Positions 12,301 through 22,769 of a stretch of 64,000 nt of DNA are shown here, piece by piece (the first letter of the stretch is position 1; the number at the start of each line of letters is the position of its first letter). Made by a program: the position numbers and the translations under genes. The DNA is from Epiperipatus broadwayi. Taxonomy: Eukaryota > Onychophora > Udeonychophora > Euonychophora > Peripatidae. The notes beneath the pieces are model-generated. The model saw only the letters and a program-made list of their open reading frames with translations. It was not told the origin of the DNA and did no database searches. Location of the stretch: assembly GCA_028023455.1 (NCBI GenBank), contig JAQFVV010000032.1, positions 5,244,392 through 5,308,391 of the forward strand, written 5' to 3'.

Positions 12301-15300
12301 CATTCTGTCTGGGGTTGTGATCATGTGACTAATAATACATGTATTTTTTTGTGCGCTTGCAATGTTTTTAAGAAAGTTTTTAAAAATTACTTTCAGAATT
12401 ATTTAAAATTGGGCACATTTGAATATCATAAAAATAAATATAGGAAACTATTAAATTAATTATTTTTTAAAAAAATTTGATGTTAATAAAGTTAAACTAA
12501 AATGGATACATTAGAATTAAGTGTTAGTTAAATGGATAAAGAATTGTTTAAAATGTTATTTTAAAGTATTTAATTTGTTTAAGTATAAGTATAAAATTGA
12601 TTTAGAATTGAGTATTATCATATTATTATTAAAACTGATGACTCATAATTTTATTTCTGAAATTTTAAAATCACAAAAATTGGCAAATATATAAATTAGT
12701 TTGTAAGCTGAGGGTCAAGAAACCAATCAGATGATAATTAGAGCAGTTATATAAATGGAGGCTCACATTTCTTCATTATTCTTTCTTTCTTTCTTCTTCT
12801 TATTCTAATTATTAATTGTTAAAGTAGTATCCCAGTATATTAGTATAAGTCAATAATATATTGCTTAAATAATCAATTAGTTTTAATTTTTATTATTTTT
12901 TCAAAAAAGTGTAAAGGATTATACAATTTTTAAGCTAGACTAAGAATGTTTCCTTAAACCCAATTAGTTTCCTACTACTATTTCTATTTAAGACTTAATT
13001 CAAGTTCATTATAACTAATGGAATATAAACCTGTGATAATGTGCATGGGAAGGTTAATGGTAAAAAAACAAATAAATGAGGAAAGTATAATTTATCCTGT
13101 ATTATCTAAAAACTATTATAATTGTTTGTATAAAGGGCTTTGGAATTTAAAGTGGAAATTATCTAGAAACATAACTCAAATATTTAACATGTTTGTGTGT
13201 AAAATTTCAAAAACTTTTAAAAGATATTATTCGAATAAAAAAATATCTGAAAATGACTGAAACTGAATTATCTAGAAAATTTTATAAAAGTATTCAAGAG
13301 TAAATTATAGTATAAAAAAATATTGTTCTTTTATTTAAATTATTGACTGTATATTTTTAAAAAATTGCAGCAGTTTTTAAAAAAATATTTACTTAAAAGT
13401 AATTATAAACTTTCAGAAAATGAAGAAAATTAAAAGACAAATGTCATTATAAATATAAATTGTTTTATCAAGTTATTTTCAAAATATGAAAATATTTTGG
13501 ATATAAAAAAACTTGCCTTTTAATTATATGGTAAAAAGAAGATAATGGATAATAGAAATAAATATTATCATGACTAAGTAAATAACCTTTAGGATATTTA
13601 AATATGAATTCATCTATTACTACATATCTGCATTATGAGATATTTTTAAAAAAGAATGAAAAATGCCTATTTCTGCTGGCATGCAAACTTATTTTAAATG
13701 GCCAATGTTAATGTTCCTTTACACTGATGGAATTCACATGAATGAAAGTGATGGAACTTCTCTAAAGAAATAATTTTAAAAGTGATATCACATTAATATA
13801 TGTTATCCTGTGAAAGCAACAGATAAGACTGTTTTTAAAACTTTCAAAAACAGGATGAACAATAATTTTTCAGATTTTCTACAATTTTCAAAAGTTGTCT
13901 ATTCTTATTCTTATATTTTTTTCCTATTGTTATTTGTGCTACAAGAGTAGGAGAGAACTCTGTGCAAGAAAACTTCAGACAATTCTCATCATATAGCAAC
14001 CATGGAGGTTCTCATTTGAAGCATTACACTGTATTGAAGAACAGTTAGTTGAACTTTATTGAAGAACAGTGACTAATTGAATTGCATAAATTTAGTCTTA
14101 ATTATTATTTTAAATATACTAACTTTAGAATTAGAATTTATTGTATAGGATAGTAAAGGTTACATTTTAAATATTTTATTATTATTCTAACAATATTAAT
14201 ATTTTTAGAATGAAAACTTTTATCATTTTTTGTGAAAGAATTTTGAAAACATTTTAAAGTATAATAGTTGGTGTGTTGGATTAATGATAAACTTTTGATT
14301 ACTATATTTTATGTTCTGAATTAGATTGGGAGACATCTAAATAATGATTTACAAATTGTAAAGTTACTAGGTAATTTAAAATTGTTTAATTATTATGTGA
14401 TATATATTTTAATATTTTTTTTTTTAGAATTGCTTGGATTTTTAAATAAAGATATTTCTTTTGTCATATGAATGGGTGAACATAAGTAAGTGTGTGATAA
14501 TAACATATAGATTTTATTATTATGAATTATAAGCTATGTGTAAAAAAGAGATGTGCATACATTTTTTTTTCTTTCTTACATTACAAAGTTCAATATAATT
14601 TACTGATGCTCATAATTTTACATGATTCTTTACTAAATAAACTATATATTATTTTAAATATGTGAATATTGATTTTAATGCTTTAAAATCAAGGTCATTT
14701 GTCTATTTGTTGCTAAGTTTTAAGTGCATAAAACCATTTCGTATAGTAGTTCTGGATTGATAATATTAGACATTAACTTTGTTTGTTATTGAGAATATTG
14801 CTAGTTATTTTATGATGTGGATTGTTTTGATCTATTTTGAAGTTTTAAACAAAAATGCCAGGGAAGTAGAAATAATGAAACCCTGGATGTCTTATATATA
14901 GGATATGTTAAGAAGATAGGAAAATAGCCTATATTTTATCTTTGTAGTTTTTATGCAAGTACAGTTAACATAGCCCTGTGTCTTGTATATATTTTCCATG
15001 GACAGTGTTTGATATTTTGTATTTTTAAATGTTCAATAATTTCTGAATAAATAATAGCTTGAACATTATTTCTGAAGGTATTTGATAAAAAAAAGTTGTA
15101 CCTATCCTTTCACACTGTTTTCATGTGAGTTATTAAATATATTTTTATACTATTGAGTCTTTACTCTAGTCATTCTTTCATATCCTATGCATTGTATCAC
15201 TATCTTGATTTCAATAGTTAGTACATCATGTAGCATAGTATTTTCATGAAAAAAGAATAATAAATAATTTTGGATTGATGTATTGTTTTATTCAAAGGAA

Positions 15301-15350
15301 AGTAAGATAGTATATGTCTGAAGGTTTGTAATGATGGTATATTATAAGAT
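9350..15350. other. 6-kb AT-rich stretch without recognised genes
   Basis: Frames at 10467-10697 (minus), 11560-11742 (minus), 12196-12459 (plus) and 13018-13260 (plus) are short, made of Lys, Asn, Phe, Tyr and Ile codons, and contain no domain I know. A pyrimidine-rich CTTT/CTTC run sits near 12780-12800. There is no second copy of this stretch in the window. Confidence 0.5.
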
Positions 15351-15888
15351 ATGATATGTTGGACTATTTCCATCATTTATGAGTGAATGTTAAATGTATC
15401 AAAAATTTTAAACTTTATTTAAACTTTCCAAATACATCAACTTGTTAGTAATAACACACAAATAGACAATACAGGTTAGTAATTTCACAACGTTTCAAGT
15501 ATTATTATTATCCAATCTTCTTCGGGTGTTGCTGGCCTATATGCACAGTGAAAATATTCACTTAGAAGTTGAACTCGCATCTTTAGATTCTTGAATATTG
15601 AATTTAAGGCAAACACTCTACCAACTGAGCCTTTGACAGAATAGCTCAGTTGGTAGAGCATTTAAAGGTGCGAGTTCAACTTCTAAGCGAATATTGTCAC
15701 TGTGCATATAGACCAGCAACACCTGAAGAAGAGTGGAGAATAATACTACTCAAAACATTGCATAATTACTAACCTGTATTGTCTATTTGTGTGTTATTAC
15801 TAACAAGTTGGTGTATTTGGAAAGTTTAAATAAAGTTTAAAATTGTCGATACATTTAACATTCACTCAATAGTCCAACATATCACATC
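15351..15888. repeat. Two tRNA-derived SINE copies joined head to head (inverted repeat)
   Basis: Arms 15351-15630 and 15644-15888 are inverted copies of one another with modest divergence. At the centre each arm starts with a tRNA-like RNA polymerase III promoter. On the plus strand the A-box is TAGCTCAGTTGGT (15642-15654) and the B-box-like GTTCAACTT is at 15674. On the minus strand the A-box is at about 15620-15631 and the B-box at 15567-15576. The minus-strand copy keeps a longer insert between the boxes; the plus copy has lost about 30 bases there. Downstream, both carry the same non-tRNA body with CAGCAACACC, GAAGAAG, a GAAACGTTG-like block and AACATTCACTCA at the distal end. No mature tRNA cloverleaf can be drawn, so this is a SINE, not a tRNA gene. 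Confidence 0.75.
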
Positions 15889-16580
15889 TTGAAAGTAAGA
15901 TAGGTGTTTCTTGTTTGGATTAAGATGAAATACAAATGATATTGAATGTAAATGCTGATAGTAAAGTAATAAAGAATCATAGTTACTTTGCATATTTTAT
16001 CAAATTATTTTTGAGGATAAAAGAAATCACAACAATTCATGATATTTTTAATAGTTTGATATATTTTTGATTTTTCATAAATCAATGCATATTTTAAAAG
16101 ATGAAACATCAAAATGAACAATACAAAGTTTGATGAATCTTTTCAACATATATGTGTTCAAGGGTATCAGGGTTATGAGATAGAGTGGAAAGTGATAGGT
16201 CATGAGAAAGTCAGTGCTCATGTACCCTTTTATATTACATATATAGACACAGGTATATAATAAGCCTGTGTTTCAGTTATTACATAGTAGAGATGTCTGC
16301 CCATCCCTTATATATGTATTAAATGGATTATGTTCTGTACATGAAGGGTCATATTGACTTTAGCTCAGCATGCAGGATCAGATTGACTTTAGGTCAGCAT
16401 GGATGTGATAAGAATCTCAGCCTCAGGGTGGCCTTTAAGCATTCCATCATCAGATTTTCAATTGGATGAACAGTTGAAGAGTTGGAGTGTGGAGTAGATT
16501 GAAGCCTATCCGTTAAAGTATGAAAATTGGTTAGCTTAATATATATCTGAACACTTATGGCATATATGTGTAGATATGGT

Positions 16581-16635
16581 AATCTAGACCAACTGATGAT
16601 TGCTGGTTTAGCATGAAATAGGTATATTGGTGATT
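16581..16635 (+). ncRNA. Type I hammerhead ribozyme (candidate), unit 1
   Basis: Outer stem I is AATC (16581-16584) with GATT (16632-16635). A one-sided TAG bulge follows, then inner stem I ACCAA (16588-16592) with TTGGT (16627-16631). The core is CTGATGA (16593-16599). Stem II is TGCT/AGCA around a small G/T loop. GAAA is 16615-16618. Stem III is ATA/TAT (16618-16620 with 16623-16625) around a two-base loop, with cleavage expected after A 16626 (AUA triplet). All core positions agree with the hammerhead consensus. The short stem III suggests better activity in dimeric transcripts, which fits a tandem array. Confidence 0.75.
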
Positions 16636-17049
16636 ATTTATCTTTTTGACATATATGTGTTCAAGTGTATCAGTATTATGAAATAGAGTGGAAAGTGGGG
16701 GATCGTGTGAAAGTCTGTACTCATATACCCTATATATTACATATATAGACACAGGTATATAATAAGCCTGTGTTTCAGTTATTACATAGTAGAGATGTCC
16801 ATCCCTTATATATGTATTAAATGGATTATTTCCTGTACATGAAGGGTCAGATTGACTTTAGGTCAGCATGGGTGTGATAAGAATCTCAGCCTCAGGGTGG
16901 CCTTTGAGCATTCCATCATCAGATTATCAATTGGATGGATGATTGAAGAGTTGGAGTGTGGAGTAGATTGAAGCCTGTCCATTAAAGTATGAAGATTGGC
17001 TATCTTAATATATATCTGAGCACTTATGGCACATATGTGTAGAGATGGT

Positions 17050-17104
17050 AATCTGGACAAACTGACAATTGCTGGTTCAGCATGAAATACGGATATTGGT
17101 GATT
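17050..17104 (+). ncRNA. Inactivated hammerhead motif, unit 2
   Basis: The same layout as the motif at 16581, but the core reads CTGACAA (17062-17068): the invariant G of the core is A. GAAA is intact at 17084-17087, and stem II (TGCTG/CAGCA) is actually stronger than in unit 1. The core change should abolish cleavage. Confidence 0.7.
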
Positions 17105-17258
17105 ATTTATCTTTTCAACATATATGTGTTCAAGTGTATCAGTATTATGAGATAGAGTGGAGATTGGTGGGTCGTGTGAAAGTCTGTGCTCATATACCCT
17201 ATATATTACATATATAGACACAGGTATATAATAAGCCTGTGTTTCAGTCAATTCAACT

Positions 17259-18370
17259 AAATAATGAAAATAGTCCAAGTTGTAACTACGAAAAATATCG
17301 TTATTATAAATCTTCAGACAAATATTAATGATACAGTAATTTTATTTATTTTACTTTTTATTAAAAGTAAATAAATAATAAAATTATTGTACATTAAATG
17401 TTAAATTGAAAATTATAGAAATGATTACCGATAACCATCAAGTACTTGATTACGAGGTCTTTCACTAATAAATACTTTGAAATTAATGATTCGTACTTTT
17501 TCCCAGAAGAGATTATTCAACATATTAGACAATAATACTTAAAAAGAATAAAAATGAATTCAGTAACATTAAAAAAAAAACTTTTTTTAAAAATTCTAAT
17601 ACAAAAGCTACTACTAATTAACTTCACAAAATATTATTTTAATAACAAACTTACTTCAAACAATTAAAAATATTATATTTCAATTAACAAAAAATAAATG
17701 AAGCATAATGCCAAATTATTTTATGATTACATCAAATAGTGCCGAAAAAAAGAATGATTACTTATCATGCTGTAATTATAGTAGGTACGTTTATTACACA
17801 GTTAAGAACATCTGTTTCAGTAATTACATGTATATGATACTAATTGTTCGTTAGCTTATAACATAACTTAAGTAAAGAATGCTAATGACAGAAGTTAATA
17901 CTTTATTGTCATTACTTTAGTAACTGTTTTTGAATTAATAAAAAAAATATCTGTTAAGTTATATATTTATAACCTTTTCCCCACTATTAATTATCAATAT
18001 TGTTAGCTTCTGGTTTTTTTTTTGTTTGTTTGTTTGTTTGTTTGTAAGAAAAAATTCAAACGCATACTCTGTACTTATATATAAATAATTAATAAAACAT
18101 TTTAAAAATATATACTTCTTTCCATTGGTCCTTCAATTTTTTCATTGACTATCCTGTGGATGGAAAAAAAAATTATCAACTATGGTTACGTTTTATCACT
18201 TGGTCATACTTCTTTATTGTATAGTTACTCTATATGCCTTTAGGAAGAGAATATATACATCCACACTCACACAAACTATGTAAAATAAATCATGATCAGC
18301 CAAAAGCCATAGAGATAAATTCTAATATATTTTCTATTGCATCTGAAGTTCTTTTTGCCTAGGGAAATAA
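17259..18370. other. AT-rich DNA with a (TTTG)n microsatellite
   Basis: No gene was recognised. A TTTG tetranucleotide run lies at about 18019-18045. The remainder is low-complexity AT-rich sequence. Confidence 0.6.
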
Positions 18371-18610
18371 AACTAAAACCAAAAGTAATATTTGATTATC
18401 ATTGATGGTAGGTTATTATTGCTTTGGACCAAGTGAACACAATTTATTTTAGAATTTCAAATTTAAAGCTATATCATAAAGCCTTTAAACAACTAAAACC
18501 AAAAGTAATATTTGATTATCATTGATGGTAGGTTATTATTGCTTTGGACCAAGTGAACACAATTTATTTTAGAATTTCAAATTTAAAGCTATATCATAAA
18601 GCCTTTAAAC
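18371..18610. repeat. Perfect 120-bp tandem duplication
   Basis: Bases 18371-18490 and 18491-18610 are identical at every position I compared, from AACTAAAACC through GCCTTTAAAC. Every other repeat pair here has diverged visibly, so this duplication is either very recent or an assembly artefact. It contains no reading frame. Confidence 0.95.
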
Positions 18611-19604
18611 ATTGATAAAAATACATAAAAATAAATTGTGCAGATGAGTTTCTTAGGAGGTCATATAACAATTGAGCACCAAATATGATAGTTTATTTAA
18701 CTAACCCAAATACCCCCCCCATTTCAGATGTAATATTGCGGAAAAACTTTCAATTTTATTAAATATATTTGCTGTTTAAAACTTAAATATAGGTACATTG
18801 ATATATTTAATTATCAATATTATGTATTAATATTAGTATTTCAAAACCAACAATATACTGACAGACTTTTTAAAATGTATAAGAATTTAAAACATAATAA
18901 CTACAAGAACAATCTTAATTTCCAATCTTATTCTCCCAATTGTATAAATTTATAATAATAAAAAATGTTAAGTTACTTTTCTTAAACTAAATGGTTTATC
19001 AGTTATTTTATAATATGAATGAAGCAAAGCAATGCCTTCCAGCTGTTTTGTGTGTCTTCATGATAAATTATTTTAACCTGGGCAACACAAGTATATATAT
19101 ATCTAAAATAGTAAAAAAGAGTTTAAAATATATCTTTACACATACTTAATGTATTTATTCCAGTCATCACATTCTTAAAACATACGATTTAAAAAATGAA
19201 AAATAACTCCTTAAGATGCATTACATATTGAAACAGTTTTCTTCATTTGTTCTAATAACAATCTTTTATTTACATCTTCATCACTTCTTCAGTATTTATT
19301 AATATTAAATTATTAAAATTTGATTTATAAGTGACATACTTACTGTAATCAAATTAGAACACTACTACTTTAGATAAATTCACTGTGTGTTAAACTAGAA
19401 ATTGCTCTGTTTATGTTTTTAATTAGACATAAAAATTAAAAAAAAAAAACAGATATATTTTTCTTTAACTTTTTAAAGTTTAAATTTGGGTTAGAGATAA
19501 TCTGTAGTTAAATAAATGATTAGCAATAATCACTAATGCATTTATCAATTTTGAAAAAAATTGGCATTTGTAAATCAAAGTGCAATAATACATCTATGTA
19601 TATT
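18611..19604. other. AT-rich DNA, nothing recognised
   Basis: Only low-complexity texture is visible, including a run of eight C at about 18711. It ends at the downstream boundary of the LTR retrotransposon. Confidence 0.55.
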
Positions 19605-21014
19605 TTAACAATACCTCCCTCCTCACTATATAATAAGTTTCACCTAATACACTTACAACATGAAAAACATACATGCTTACGTATGTATATTTAACTAAAA
19701 CTGTTTTAGCTTAATCACTGTTGATCAAAACATCTTCTGAATTCGTTCTCATTTAACTGCAATACATTCCAATGTGTATTTCTGGTAATCCACAGAATTC
19801 CAAGCAACAATCTTATATGAATATAAGAATTACGCAAAGTGAATATATTACCAATGAGAAACACTGTCTTAAGGAATGTGAGAGAGGTTTTTTGACCATC
19901 GGCTAGTTCAGTCTCATGGTCAGGAGGTGTCACGGCTGGGAGTAGACATGAATAGGAGTAAAAGTTTTGAAACACATAAAAAATATACAAAGAAAATATC
20001 ACAATGATTTCTAGATACAGTTTCACTATTAAATCAGATTTTATTGAAACTACTTCAAAAAACCATTATTATTCTTTTGATCTTTAAAAAACACAAATAT
20101 AATTCAACCCTCAACCCTTTTAAATATAGTTATAATTAAAACTCACCATTTTGATACATGCAACATTCTTTTCAATATTTTATTACAAATAAGTCAGCGA
20201 AGGTCGATAGAAAGAGTTTATCCATGTGACCTCATATCCTAATTGCAACCTTAATTTCCACGAATAAGAATTTAATAAAAGTTTTCTTTTGTTAGTTAGT
20301 TGGATTTTCATTCACACATTAGAAAAATGGTTAATACTTTTTTTAAAAAAAAAAATCAATACGTAAAGTTCTTTTACCTGAATATCCCCAAGGAATTTGT
20401 GGAAGAAATAATTTGTTTACTTCTAAGAGTTCCGATAAATGCAGGTAATAAACATAGAATTCATTGCAAGGATTCTCAATCTTTGTTTTCTTATGCAGCC
20501 ATGGTTTGATGAGACTCCACTTTGGTTCCGACATTGGTAGTTATCTTTATCCAGAGGCATCTTATTCTCATTGAACGTAGCAGCTGCAGTTAGTGGGAAT
20601 TAGGAATTCGAGCCTGATACATTATGCTCTTACCCCAACATTTCCTTTTCATCCACCATTATATAAGTTTAAAATTAAAAATTTTTTTAATTGGATTAAT
20701 GATTCCACTGTCAAGGGCTCAAGCACTGAAGGGACAAGACCCTGAGCATTATGGGTGCCTCTCTTTTATAGTCCCCTCTATTCGTTCTAGAAGGTTCTTT
20801 TGATCTCACTTCCTATTTCCAATTGCTGCCTAACCAGATTTTAGTTGATGTGTGAAAAGCTTTTATCACTGCTTTTATTGTAAACAAAAGAAAGTAAAAT
20901 TTCATTTCTGATGGAAACTTCTAAGCTTTATAAAATCTCATTTCTATCTCTTCAACCACCAAACCCATTCACACATGTTTGTAACACACATATGTATATC
21001 ATTTCAAAATGACA
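19605..21014 (-). repeat. 3' LTR of the 19.6-24.2 kb element
   Basis: About 1410 bp, homologous throughout to 22770-24202. On the minus strand it starts TGTCATTTTG at 21014 and ends near GTTAAA at 19605, where the terminal CA appears mutated. Reading frames inside it, such as 19715-20026, are shared with the other LTR only as drifting non-coding sequence and carry no domain. Confidence 0.85.
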
Positions 21015-21032
21015 GAGCACCTCCTCCCCTCA
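21015..21032 (-). promoter_or_regulatory. Polypurine tract
   Basis: Read on the minus strand the sequence is TGAGGGGAGGAGGTGCTC, directly abutting the TGTCATTTTG start of the downstream LTR. A purine tract in this position primes plus-strand DNA synthesis in LTR retrotransposons. It is one of the few G-rich runs in this AT-rich window. Confidence 0.75.
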
Positions 21033-21219
21033 TTTGTATATTTATGTAGCCACTACCATGTAATAAAATTAAATTTATATATATCTACTTATATGCATAA
21101 TTACTGTCACCTATGATATTATTTGTGACTGGGTTTGAACCCATTCTGTCACAATACCACCTTCTCCAAAAGCCTTCAAATACCTTTCATGTATTTTGAA
21201 TGGCTCCTTTGTACAACAT

Positions 21220-22290
21220 TTATCTATTTTGCCTTATGTGTCATTCTGCTTCCCATTCTGGTCTGGTTTGGCTTTTCAGGTGGTCTATTTCCTTCAGGTG
21301 TCTCTCTCCATTTTAGAAAAGTCTCCATTCCTGTTCTCTTCCTTCTTTCATCTTTGTTTACTGCTTCACAATGCCCACCATAGTCATATGAGCTCATATC
21401 AATGGCATTGAACAACTCAGCAATCTCTCCAATGGATGCTTTCTCTGCTCCCAAGATCATCTGTTCCACTTTCATGAGCATACTGTGTCTTACAATGCAG
21501 AATAAATGACTCTGTCAGATTGCATGCATCCAATGTCCACAGTCTAGCCAAATGCCTATAAAAAAACTGTAAATAGTTATCATCGCAACCTTCCTTGAAC
21601 TTCTCTTGCCTGATTTGATAGTGTGTCAGTTCCTACCTATTCTCAGATCAAAAGGCCTCTCTCACTTTTTTTTGGTAATCTTTGAAAGTATCTGGCTGTC
21701 AACACAGTGCATCCCATCATGATTGAGCATTGTCTGTGAGGTTGCCACATGCAATAATTACTTTACTTTCCTTTGCCATGGGATTTACACTGAAGTACTT
21801 TCTCAAACTATGTATATGCTCAAAAAATGTTTCCCCCATTCTACCTGCAAATGGACTAATTTTTAGGAATCGGTTCACATTCCCTTGCAAACCATGTGAC
21901 CTATCACTGCTTCCAAGTTTCCCATGGGGTTTAATTAAGTGCCTTGCTTCTGTTCACCCATGATCTCCATATTTGAGTCATCTGTGCTTTCACCTTTCTG
22001 TTCCCCCAAATCATTTTCATCTTTAATTTCTATTTCTGTTCTAACCTACTTATTCTTTTCTCTGCATTTAGCCTCCAGACTTTCTAATTTCCCCAAAATT
22101 CACTCCAAAATGTTTTCCTGTTCCTCTTTTTCATTTTATTTTGTGCCCTTGTTTTCATAAACTTTTCTTTTCTTTTTGTTTTGTCTTTTATTAAATTCCT
22201 CGGACTCCTCTCACCCATCCCAACACACTGCACTGCCTTATTAGCCTCTACTATAGTTTCCCTAGCTCTTTAACTCTCGTAACATTATTA
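21220..22290 (-). pseudogene. Decayed gag of the LTR retrotransposon
   Basis: Translating the minus strand gives a gag-like protein with several stops. The upstream part (about 22290-21965) is rich in Glu and Lys and suggests a coiled coil. The central part (about 21865-21476) has the look of a Ty3-type or related capsid domain: SPFAGRMGETFFEHIHSLRK, a stretch ending IIACGNLTD, then VREAF, and a segment near FILHCKTQY. Stops follow NAQS, precede QPD and follow VREAF and ENR. Each can be explained by one transition from a Trp or Gln codon, and the expected Trp-Trp and VREAFW contexts support this. An 85-codon open piece remains at 21224-21481 in a different frame, which implies at least one frameshift. 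No protease, RT or integrase follows. Confidence 0.65.
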
Positions 22291-22750
22291 GATTAGACAA
22301 ACAAAAGATAACTGATTGTGTATCTTTGGTTTATTGCGTAAACATGAAATGACAAGATGGTAATTTCTTGAGAGATATATATTTAAAAAGAAAACGCACT
22401 TCAATTTATTTAAAATGATTCGTTTGAATTATCTATCTAAAACAAACATTTTCCTCAATAATAATATAAACAACTATCATTTTGTTAACATAATTCTAAA
22501 ATTACTAGTGAAATGCTGGATAAAAATCATGTCTAAATATAACTTTAATCCATTTATTAGTTGGATTTCTTTAAAGTCAGCAATTGTAATCAAATTCTAA
22601 GCTTGATTCATTCGGGACAGAACGATTTAATCTCACATGATTACTTCTTTCAAAATTTAAATGATTATTATACATTTGTTCACTTACTCTTAACTTATTT
22701 ACTACTGAATACTCATAATTTCTCCATCCCCCTCTACTTCTCTTCGAAGT
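22291..22750 (-). other. Untranslated leader of the LTR retrotransposon
   Basis: This stretch lies between the primer-binding site and the gag relic. Plus-strand frames here (22415-22600, 22561-22860) are AT-rich chance frames. No splice or packaging signal can be identified by eye. Confidence 0.4.
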
Positions 22751-22768
22751 TCTTTAGCTGGGATGCCA
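22751..22768 (-). promoter_or_regulatory. Primer binding site (candidate)
   Basis: One base downstream of the upstream LTR end (GTTACA, then A), the minus strand reads TGGCATCCCAGCTAAAG. Reverse transcription of LTR elements is primed from a tRNA 3' end, whose complement starts TGG. Position and start fit; the specific tRNA was not identified. Confidence 0.6.
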
Positions 22769-22769
22769 T

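Larger units (their letters stand above)
16145..17258 (+). mobile_element. Retrozyme-like tandem array of about 470-bp ribozyme units
   Basis: The phrase ACATATATGTGTTCAAG recurs at about 16147, 16650 and 17120, giving units of roughly 500 and 470 bases. Each unit contains a shared body with GATAGAGTGGA, an ATATATAGACACAGG...CCTGTGTTTCAG hairpin, GAATCTCAGCCTCAGGGTGG and CATTCCATCATCAGATT, and ends in a hammerhead motif. The first motif (16581-16635) is intact. The second (17050-17104) has the core changed to CTGACAA. There is no reading frame of substance. A tandem array of short units, each bounded by a type I hammerhead, is the layout described for animal retrozymes, which are copied through circular RNA. 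The right end falls in the CCTGTGTTTCAG tail. The left end is uncertain by a few bases. Confidence 0.75.

Noticed and set aside
12196-13260. Two plus-strand frames (87 and 80 codons) as small genes
   Set aside because: Composition is Lys/Asn/Phe/Tyr/Ile as expected for random AT-rich DNA, with no domain, no repeat and no supporting context.
15500-15545. Hammerhead-like CTGAAGA ... GAAAC in the head-to-head SINE
   Set aside because: One arm has CCGAAGA with GAAAC, the other CTGAAGA with AAAAC, and no stem I pairs around them, so neither copy meets the core consensus.
15642-15690. tRNA gene suggested by TAGCTCAGTTGGT and GTTCAACTT
   Set aside because: No acceptor or anticodon stem can be drawn, the spacing between boxes is wrong for a tRNA, and the sequence is the head of a SINE.
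16555-17278. Minus-strand frames with similar sequences (65, 65 and 84 codons), also at 57514-57804 and 61280-61486
   Set aside because: They recur only because the retrozyme units recur. Frames drift between copies and the conserved structure is RNA on the plus strand.
19715-20026. Possible gene matched by 22915-23169
   Set aside because: Both are inside LTR copies. The frames differ in length and the third LTR copy does not keep them open.
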